Positions 1-5,338 of a stretch of 9,620 bases of DNA are shown here, piece after piece. The position numbers and the translations under genes were made by a program. Every line of letters begins with the position of its first letter. The stretch's first letter is position 1. The notes below the pieces were generated by a model that had not been told where the DNA came from, did not search any database, and was given only the letters and a program-made list of their open reading frames with translations. Origin of the DNA: CAIRTT01 sp046075665 (GTDB lineage: Bacteria > Armatimonadota > Armatimonadia > Armatimonadales > Armatimonadaceae); contig JBJTQN010000324.1 in the NCBI GenBank assembly GCA_046075665.1, positions 1-9,620 on the forward strand, in the 5' to 3' direction.

Positions 1-575
1 TGCCCGCTCCACCAGCAGCAGCTTGTCTTGAGAACAAACTGAGGATCATTGCGTTCAACCGTCATCGGTCCATAAGGTGCAAAGAAGTAGTTGGGGTCCA
101 TTAGGAACTTCCATGCGGACTCGAAGCCGGCATCGAGCATCCCGAATTGCCACGGGATGTAGCCGTGTTCTTCACGGCCGTGCGGGCTACCCGCGTACTT
201 GCCGGATTGGTAGGTCAGGGTGTGCTTTTTGACGATGTTGCCATCGGCGTCGGTCTCATCGCGCATCGACATCGGGAAGAAGAACTCACGCTTTGGATCC
301 CAGAGGAGCTTTTGGACATTTGCCTTCAGCGATGCGGCTTTGGTCTTATAGGTCTGCGCGGTTGCGGTATGGCCGTTTCGCTCGGCTGCCTGAACGATGG
401 CAAGGGCATCGGCGTACATATAGGCGTTAAACCCTGGGCGATAGCCGTTAGCCCCGCGGAGGATGTCCTTGGTTTGGCGGCTATTGATGTTGAATTCCAT
501 GCCATCATCGTGGCCATTTTGCCAGAATAGCCCGACTTCGGGGACAAACTGCCGCTTCTCCCAAGCTTCATAATT

Positions 576-578
576 CTA
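576..578 (-). other. In-frame amber stop codon inside the glycosidase gene
   Basis: On the minus strand the codons run CTC AAA TAG AAT TAT GAA GCT TGG. Coding similarity is clear on both sides in the same frame (LLPDLK before, NYEAWEKR after). A Gln codon CAG is the simplest ancestor. None of the six complete genes in the window ends in TAG: four end in TAA (PhyH, lipoprotein, acidic protein, oligopeptidase) and two in TGA (phosphodiesterase, DUF952). Confidence 0.9.
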
Positions 579-584
579 TTTGAG

Positions 585-608
585 GTCCGGGAGGAGATCC
601 GGGAGGAG
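585..608 (-). repeat. 12-bp in-frame tandem duplication next to the amber codon
   Basis: The plus strand reads GTCCGGGAGGAG at 585-596 and ATCCGGGAGGAG at 597-608, 11 of 12 bases identical. On the coding strand this encodes LLPDLLPD, a doubled LLPD. It lies six bases upstream of the TAG, so two unusual changes sit together. It may be a slippage duplication, or ordinary family sequence that happens to repeat. Confidence 0.75.
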
Positions 609-1258
609 GTTTTCGGCGGGGTGAATGGCATCGACGGCTGCAACGCCATCGGCTAGCCAGCAGCCGTAGTTGCGCGGCTGTGCGCCTGGGGTTCGGAACC
701 AGTATCGGCTGTAGTCGCTGGCGTACTGTGGGTTTCGGAGCCAGCGAAGTTCATAGAGTTGGTGACCAACGGGGCAGCTGATGGCGCCGTATGTTCCGCT
801 CCAGAAGGGTCGATCGATGAACTCGGTGAAGGAGTATCCACTGTTTGGCGAGCCGTAGGTGAGGTGTTTTGTTATTAGCTCCCAGCGGTAGAACCAGGTG
901 GTTACGAGGTCTTTGTCGGGGCAGTCGAAGAACGGGATGTTGGATTTGTACCAATCCCAGTCGCGATTGTCCCACCATGACTGTGAATCGAGCGCTTTTT
1001 GCTTGTCGATGAACGGTGTCGTTTCGACAGCGTGGGTTGGCTGATCCCCGAGTGCGCAAAGCCCCAGGATGACACAAAAAGATCGTCGTTGAATCTTAGT
1101 TGTCAGCATGGGAACAACCCACCATGCAACGTTTGCAGTATTGGACGATGTGTATGTCGGATTCTGCAGTGAATTTGTCGTACGGGTAGATTCGATATCA
1201 GCCATGGTAACGAAGCAAGCGTTTGTTCAAAACAAAAGTCCTGCAGGGGCAGGCTAAC

Positions 1259-1280
1259 GGGCTGGCACAGAGGCCAGCCC
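1259..1280. repeat. REP-like hairpin, copy 1
   Basis: GGGCTGGC, loop ACAGAG, GCCAGCCC: a perfect 8-bp stem with a 6-base loop. It can form on either DNA strand or in the minus-strand transcript between the PhyH and glycosidase genes. No T-run follows on either strand, so a simple intrinsic terminator is not supported. Confidence 0.85.
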
Positions 1281-1328
1281 CTACGACACGCACATTACAA
1301 GCCGTTTGTTCAAAAGGAAAGTTCTGTA

Positions 1329-1351
1329 GGGCCAGGCTTCCATGCCTGCCC
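1329..1351. repeat. Second-type hairpin, present only in copy 2
   Basis: GGGCCAGGC, loop TTCCAT, GCCTGCCC: an 8-bp stem with one bulged C. In copy 1 only the left arm remains (GGGGCAGGC, 1246-1254) and the right arm is missing, as expected if copy 1 lost the 39-base segment. Confidence 0.7.
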
Positions 1352-1380
1352 GCGTCAAAGTATCAACGTAGCGTCGAAAC

Positions 1381-1402
1381 GGGCTGGCACAGAGGCCAGC
1401 CT
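1381..1402. repeat. REP-like hairpin, copy 2
   Basis: GGCTGGC (1382-1388), loop ACAGAG, GCCAGCC (1395-1401): a perfect 7-bp stem. The outer pair is G:T here, where copy 1 has G:C. Loop and arms are otherwise identical to copy 1. Confidence 0.8.
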
Positions 1403-1436
1403 CTACGAAACGCTCATTACAGAATGGACATGAAAC

Positions 1437-2234
1437 TTACTGCGTCAGCTCATCCCACACCACGCGCATGTCCTCGCCATAAACATCCGCGCCACCACAC
1501 GCCTTCGTCCCACTGACATACGGGCGCTTATCCGATGCAAAGCCGGCATCAGGATTTCCAGATTGGTCATCCCGGATGAAATGAAATGCCACACCAGCCC
1601 GGTCGGCATCCGTTGTGTTCGCCCCCGTCGCATGCGGAGTTCCATAGCAGAAGAAGATTGCCGTTCCAGCATTGACTTCGAGAGACATCGCTTTGGTTTC
1701 ATCCGGGTAGCAACGAATATGATGATCACTCTCAAGATCACGTTCATGCTCTAGAGGCGTTGTAAACGCTGCCGGGATGACTTTTAGCGTCCCATTCTCG
1801 ATGTTTGCATCATGTACAGCCGTCCAAAGCGCAGTGCCAATAAGGGGATCTGCAATCTTGAAGTAGGCATTGTCCTGATGCCAGTTTGTGCCACTTCCGT
1901 GTCCGGCAGGTTTTAGGAAAACCTGATCCAAGTGAAGAAGCGATGGCCCTCCAAGCAAAGCCCCGATGGCATTGCCTACTCTGGATGCAAATGGCATCGA
2001 TTGAAAGAGGCGGGAATGTGGCCACATCGGACACAACTGCAGGTTTTCTCTCGTCTCGGATGTCGTTTTGCCATCTCCATCCGTTGCAACATTACGCAGA
2101 AGCCCATTGCTTCGTAGGCGGGCAAGTTCATCCCGCATGTCTGAGACTTCTTCCGCGGTCCAGAAGTCCGGAACGACGAGGTAGCCCTGCTCGCGGAAAA
2201 ACGCGACCTGGGCGGCGGTGATCATAACGCTCAT
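1437..2234 (-). CDS. Phytanoyl-CoA dioxygenase (PhyH) family protein
   Basis: A predicted cytosolic non-haem Fe(II)/2-oxoglutarate oxygenase of 265 residues, a normal length for bacterial PhyH proteins. The N-terminal QVAFFREQGYLVVPDF segment is the usual PhyH opening. The iron facial triad is visible: His119 and Asp121 in NWHQDNAYF, and distal His201 in GTPHATGAN. Arg212 in DRAGVAFHF fits the residue that binds the 2-oxoglutarate carboxylate. The substrate cannot be predicted, since such enzymes hydroxylate or halogenate many small molecules. There is no signal peptide. GAGGAGAAGGG at 2257-2247 is 12 bases before the first ATG; an alternative start is Met4 (2225). The gene is divergent from the lipoprotein gene and upstream of the glycosidase gene on the same strand, but the REP-like module lies between, so cotranscription is uncertain. 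All key residues are intact. Confidence 0.92.
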   Translation of the reverse strand: MSVMITAAQVAFFREQGYLVVPDFWTAEEVSDMRDELARLRSNGLLRNVATDGDGKTTSETRENLQLCPMWPHSRLFQSMPFASRVGNAIGALLGGPSLLHLDQVFLKPAGHGSGTNWHQDNAYFKIADPLIGTALWTAVHDANIENGTLKVIPAAFTTPLEHERDLESDHHIRCYPDETKAMSLEVNAGTAIFFCYGTPHATGANTTDADRAGVAFHFIRDDQSGNPDAGFASDKRPYVSGTKACGGADVYGEDMRVVWDELTQ

Positions 2235-2331
2235 TTTGAGGTTATTCCCTTCTCCTCATAGAGAGGTGTAATGAGTATGCCATCTATGTCGGAAAATGGG
2301 CATCGGTACCACGGCGGACCTGAATAATTGT

Positions 2332-2347
2332 TTGCACATCGGTGCAA
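2332..2347. promoter_or_regulatory. Perfect inverted repeat in the divergent intergenic region, candidate operator
   Basis: TTGCAC, spacer ATCG, GTGCAA: two 6-bp arms with a 4-base centre. It sits 98 bp upstream of the PhyH start and 79 bp upstream of the lipoprotein ATG, a position from which one regulator could control both. The gap contains no other gene, and I could not identify convincing -35/-10 pairs. Binding by a regulator is inference only. Confidence 0.4.
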
Positions 2348-2425
2348 TGGATGGCAAAGGCAAACGCTTATCCCTTCATAAGCAATTCGTTTGAAGCATC
2401 CACTCTATGGAAGAATCCAACCAAT

Positions 2426-3148
2426 ATGCAATCCAAGCTGAACGCGCTCCTATCCACGGGCTTATTCGTAACCATCGGCCTCCTTACCGGATGTGGAGGC
2501 GGAACAGGCGAACCGTCCATCGGCACGGATATCAACTATTCGTTCGCCCAAAACACCGATGGCTGGGAAGTTGGTTACTCAGACTACTCAACGTTGACAA
2601 AGCCGACGGATGTCGAGCAAGTTCACGCCATCATCCCGATTCCCGGAGCATCCAAAGCGCTCTACATGGGTGGGACAAATCTCTCGGATGATCTCCTCCT
2701 CTACACAACGCGCAAGGTTTCAGGTCTGCTTCCAAATGCGACATACACAGGAAGATTCAAGGTGACGTTTGCATCTGATGCGCCCGCAGGCTGCGCCGGC
2801 GTCGGGGGCCCGCCCGGTGAAAGCGTTTGGCTTATCGGCGCTGTTTCAGGGACTAAACCGGAAAACAAACAAACCCGCGAAGAATTCCGCTTAAATATTT
2901 CACGCGGCAATCAAAGCACCGCCGGTGAGTCATCCGATGTCCTTGGCACCATCGGGGTCAGTGGCATCCCCTGCTCAGATAACCGCCAGGCTGCGATCAT
3001 GGCCTTAGGACCTGGCAAGTGGATTCCATTCACAACAGATGACACCGGTTCCGCGTGGATTCTCATCGGGCTTGACTCGGGCTATGAGAGCTACTCACGC
3101 ATCTGGCTACAAAGCATTAAGTTCACATACCAGCCACGGGTGCTTTAA
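2426..3148 (+). CDS. Secreted lipoprotein of an uncharacterised beta-rich family
   Basis: A 240-residue precursor with a clear lipoprotein signal: MQSK, a hydrophobic stretch LLSTGLFVTIG, and the lipobox LLTGC with Cys23 as the lipidated residue, so the mature protein is membrane anchored. The frame opens earlier at a GTG (2342), but that would put 28 polar residues before the signal peptide and overlap the inverted repeat, so the ATG at 2426 is preferred despite a weak ribosome site. The mature part is rich in short beta-type segments. Visible motifs are FAQNTDGWEVGYSDY (40-54), GESV-WLIGA, LNISRGNQS (156-164) and LDSGYE (216-221). These resemble, from memory, a widespread family of conserved secreted proteins of unknown function. 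Cys123 and Cys183 could pair. It ends 7 bp before the phosphodiesterase start, so the two are probably cotranscribed and both exported. Confidence 0.82.
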   Translation: MQSKLNALLSTGLFVTIGLLTGCGGGTGEPSIGTDINYSFAQNTDGWEVGYSDYSTLTKPTDVEQVHAIIPIPGASKALYMGGTNLSDDLLLYTTRKVSGLLPNATYTGRFKVTFASDAPAGCAGVGGPPGESVWLIGAVSGTKPENKQTREEFRLNISRGNQSTAGESSDVLGTIGVSGIPCSDNRQAAIMALGPGKWIPFTTDDTGSAWILIGLDSGYESYSRIWLQSIKFTYQPRVL

Positions 3149-3155
3149 TAGGAGT

Positions 3156-5051
3156 ATGTTCATCCCTTTTGCTCTCTGCTTAGCCATCGCCGCATCGAGT
3201 ATCGCCGCGACACCACGCGAAACATCCAAAGTCGTCCTTATCTCATGGGATGGTGCACCAAACTGGGTCATCCGGGACATGGTCCGGGATGGCAAGCTGC
3301 CAGGCCTCTCCCGCATTATGGCGGATGGCTTCCGCACGGATGGAATGCAACCGACCTACCCGAGCAAAACCGCCGTCGGCCACGCATCCATTTTCACCGG
3401 CACCTGGCCCGACATCCACGGCGTCAGCAACAACTCCGTCCCGCTTTTGCCAAGAAGTGAAAATGGCCCAGATAAAACCATCCGGGGATTCGATAGCGCA
3501 GCGCTGCAAGCTGAGCCTCTGATCGTTACCGCCGCACGCCAAGGAAAGCGCGTCATCAGCCTGTCGAGTACGCAGTCCTATCCAGCGGACAAATGGGTAA
3601 AGCAGCTGGCACCTCTCGGGATGGACAAAAAGCTTAGTATTTACTCCGGATTTGAGAGTCAGATTTCAAAAAATACGATGCTGGATGCCAGTCGCTTTAA
3701 GCCGGTCAGCCTCTGGAAAGATGTTAGGCATGCGGGTTCAAACCAACCGCTTGGTGCGACCGCTGATGTTGGCGAGACACGTGTAGAGCTCCTCCTGGTG
3801 GATGACCCAGCCGATAACACAAACGGCTTTGACACGGTTTTGGTACGCACGGGCGGATCGGGGATCGCACAGGAAGTCAAACCCAAAACCGCATCCGATG
3901 CGCTTTCAGCATGGTCCAAACCCATCGCCGTCCGTAAGGGAGAGATGGCTGGGAATACATTTGTCAGGGCATTTACACTGTCACCGGATGCATCCGATGT
4001 TGCGATTTTGCTCCGCTCTGCCAATGCGATTAAGGGTCACTCGAGCTCAGCGGAAGAGAGGGACTATCTGGCGACATATACAGGCTTCCACGCGGATGCT
4101 TGGTTTGACTTTCAGGATGGACTCCTCGGGACGCCGATTTACGATGGTGGCACAGGCGATGCCGAGGCGCGTGCGGTCGAGCTGGTGCGCTTTGACCTCT
4201 CGCTATTGACACGTGGTCTCATGCATATGGCCACGAAGTATAAGCCAGATCTCATCACGCACTACACGCCGCAAATCGACTCCGCCGGGCATACATTAAT
4301 GGCTTTTCTGGATCCATCTCTGCCCGGGCATGACCCAAAACTTGCCGCGAAAATCCGCCCGTTTTATGAAGAAGTTATAGAGCTTCACGATCAGTGGGTT
4401 GGGACTGCCTACGATGCGCTATCAAAAGACTACGCGTTCATTGTCGTGAGCGACCACGGAATGGAAGGGACGAACCGCAAAGTTTACATCAACAAAATCC
4501 TGGTGGATGCTGGGCTTGCCGCAGTGGATGCATTCGGCAAGCTTGACACAAAGCGGTCAAAGATCTTCGCACCGGGTTGGGGTGAGTTTGGCTTGGTCGT
4601 GAATGACACTACGTGGAAAGGTGGCATTGTGCTCCCTGGTGAGCGCGCTGCGGTAATCGAGGCGGCTACCAATGCGCTTCTCGCGGCACGTGACCCACAA
4701 ACCGGGACACAGATCATCCGTGGGGTGTTTGATTCTGCTCAAATTCGGCATTTAGGGCTTGGCGGTGTGAACGGCCAGGATGTTTATTTGGACTTTGCAA
4801 AGGGTTATGCGCCGAGTAGCTCGATGTCGAAGACGGTTGCAGCGACCATCACCGATCTCGGTGGCAACGGCGTCCATGGTTTCCTCCCGCTGCGCGACAA
4901 AATGCAGGCGATTTGCTATGTCGGTGGAAAGGGTGTTAAGGCACGTGGAGAGCTGCGCGGTGTCCGGCAGATAGACATCCACCCAACCGTTTGCGAGCTC
5001 CTCGGTATTGCGCCATCAAAGTTTGCGATTGGCAGGTCACTGCTGCACTGA
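3156..5051 (+). CDS. Secreted alkaline-phosphatase-superfamily phosphodiesterase (type I phosphodiesterase/nucleotide pyrophosphatase-like)
   Basis: Predicted exported two-metal phosphoesterase of 631 residues. The chosen ATG gives a signal peptide, MFIPFALCLAIAASSIAA before TPRE; an ATG at 3039 in the same frame would overlap the lipoprotein gene by 110 bp and bury it. The full metal and catalytic set is visible: Asp32 (ISWDGAPN), nucleophile Thr72 (TYPSKTAVGHASIFTG), Asp375 and His379 (QIDSAGH), Asp433-His434 (VVSDHGME) and His574 (GVHGFLPL). Between the nucleophile region and Asp375 there is a stretch of roughly 250 residues (about 110-360), much of it beta-rich. This is longer than in minimal family members and may set specificity. 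The substrate (nucleotide, phospholipid headgroup or phytate-like ester) is not deducible. GGAG sits only one base before the ATG and 7 bp after the lipoprotein stop, suggesting translational coupling. The stop is TGA. Confidence 0.9.
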   Translation: MFIPFALCLAIAASSIAATPRETSKVVLISWDGAPNWVIRDMVRDGKLPGLSRIMADGFRTDGMQPTYPSKTAVGHASIFTGTWPDIHGVSNNSVPLLPRSENGPDKTIRGFDSAALQAEPLIVTAARQGKRVISLSSTQSYPADKWVKQLAPLGMDKKLSIYSGFESQISKNTMLDASRFKPVSLWKDVRHAGSNQPLGATADVGETRVELLLVDDPADNTNGFDTVLVRTGGSGIAQEVKPKTASDALSAWSKPIAVRKGEMAGNTFVRAFTLSPDASDVAILLRSANAIKGHSSSAEERDYLATYTGFHADAWFDFQDGLLGTPIYDGGTGDAEARAVELVRFDLSLLTRGLMHMATKYKPDLITHYTPQIDSAGHTLMAFLDPSLPGHDPKLAAKIRPFYEEVIELHDQWVGTAYDALSKDYAFIVVSDHGMEGTNRKVYINKILVDAGLAAVDAFGKLDTKRSKIFAPGWGEFGLVVNDTTWKGGIVLPGERAAVIEAATNALLAARDPQTGTQIIRGVFDSAQIRHLGLGGVNGQDVYLDFAKGYAPSSSMSKTVAATITDLGGNGVHGFLPLRDKMQAICYVGGKGVKARGELRGVRQIDIHPTVCELLGIAPSKFAIGRSLLH

Positions 5052-5173
5052 GCGTTCGACAGCTACGTAGAATGGCTGCAGCGACTTTTTAGTCAACACG
5101 ATGGCTGGTTCAAATCCACCTATTGTATTTACTTTTGTATGCAGATGTAAGTATTTCTGGTATTTCTAAATGT

Positions 5174-5201
5174 TTGATGACGTGCGTAAGTCGCACATAA
5201 T
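5174..5201 (+). promoter_or_regulatory. Candidate sigma-70-type promoter with an inverted repeat in the spacer
   Basis: TTGATG (5174-5179), a 16-base spacer, then CATAAT (5196-5201, five of six bases matching TATAAT). The inverted repeat GTGCG-TAAGT-CGCAC (5182-5196) fills most of the spacer, where a bound repressor or an MerR-type activator could act. The transcript would start near 5208 and carry a leader of about 130 bases before the ATG at 5339. The prediction rests on consensus match only. Confidence 0.35.
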
Positions 5202-5210
5202 GAACGCATA

Positions 5211-5271
5211 CCGATCTGGTGATGTCTCAATGGCGAGCTCATCGGATGGGTTTTAGCCATCGGAATTTTTT
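5211..5271 (+). terminator. Weak terminator-like hairpin with competing pairings in a gene leader
   Basis: GATGG (5245-5249) can pair with CCATC (5257-5261), followed closely by TTTTTT (5266-5271). Two alternatives compete: CCGAT (5211-5215) with ATCGG at either 5241-5245 or 5259-5263, and ATGGC (5230-5234) with GCCAT (5256-5260). This looks like an attenuator layout, or a weak terminator after the phosphodiesterase. The stems are only 5 bp, so chance pairing is quite possible. Confidence 0.22.
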
Positions 5272-5338
5272 CGCAAGTCTGGCCGAAAAGATGCACGGGT
5301 TCGCGTCACATTTTCCTCCCAAATTCTGATAAGAGGGT

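Larger units (their letters stand above)
1..1109 (-). pseudogene. MGH1-like six-hairpin glycoside hydrolase, 5' part, interrupted by an in-frame TAG
   Basis: Predicted secreted glycosidase of the (alpha/alpha)6-barrel MGH1-like/GH63-like group; the substrate cannot be read from the sequence. I start at the ATG at 1109-1107 because it gives a signal peptide: basic MLTTKIQRR, a hydrophobic core SFCVILGLCALG, then THA before VE. An upstream in-frame ATG at 1205 would add 32 polar residues. Family-like segments are IPFFDCPDKD, the FIDRPFWSGTYG stretch, CPVGHQLYELRWLR and ADGVAAVDAIHP. Codon 178 is TAG (576-578). The same frame then continues without any frameshift through NYEAWEKRQF, EVGLFWQNGHDDGMEF, NGYRPGFNAYMYADA and YGPMTVERNDPQF to CCWWSG at the window edge, about 190 further codons. 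Protein similarity therefore spans the stop, and the next downstream ATG would start far inside the fold. The 3' end lies outside the window. It could be a recent pseudogene, a sequencing error (CAG to TAG is one transition) or a readthrough site. Family assignment is fairly sure; functionality is open. Confidence 0.8.
1221..1422. repeat. Two tandem copies of a REP-like composite palindromic module
   Basis: Copy 1 (1221-1300) and copy 2 (1304-1422) both begin GTTTGTTCAAAA, continue AAAGTyCTGyAGGG and CAGGCT, and end with ACGGGCTGGCACAGAG, GCCAGCC, then CTACGA and CATTACA. Copy 2 carries 39 extra bases (1339-1377) between CAGGCT and the ACGGGCTGG block, so copy 1 looks like an internally deleted version. 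The module fills the space between the PhyH gene and the glycosidase gene, both read on the minus strand. No transposase gene is present in the window. Confidence 0.85.
5052..5338. other. Intergenic region upstream of the acidic protein gene
   Basis: 287 bp with no credible gene on either strand. It holds a small hairpin GACT-TTTT-AGTC (5083-5094), a T-arm-like string near 5110 without the rest of a tRNA, a candidate promoter (5174-5201) and a structured leader with a short T-run (5211-5271). It is AT-richer than its neighbours between about 5120 and 5175. Confidence 0.6.

Noticed and set aside
1437..1516. A plus-strand open frame of 97 codons (1223-1516) crossing the repeat module and the PhyH 3' end.
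   Set aside because: It runs through the palindromic repeats and antisense to a well-supported gene. Its translation is low-complexity and resembles no protein.
2342..2425. A GTG start at 2342 for the lipoprotein, adding 28 residues.
   Set aside because: The extension is polar, precedes a complete lipoprotein signal peptide and overlaps the inverted repeat. The ATG at 2426 fits better.
5083..5094. GACT-TTTT-AGTC as a terminator for the phosphodiesterase gene.
   Set aside because: A 4-bp stem with no T-run after it is too weak to call.
5105..5130. The string GGTTCAAATCCACC resembles a tRNA T-arm and might mark a tRNA 3' end or an attachment site.
   Set aside because: One T-stem pair is mismatched. 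The next seven bases find no acceptor partner upstream, and no proper anticodon arm or CCA end is present. No integrase is nearby.
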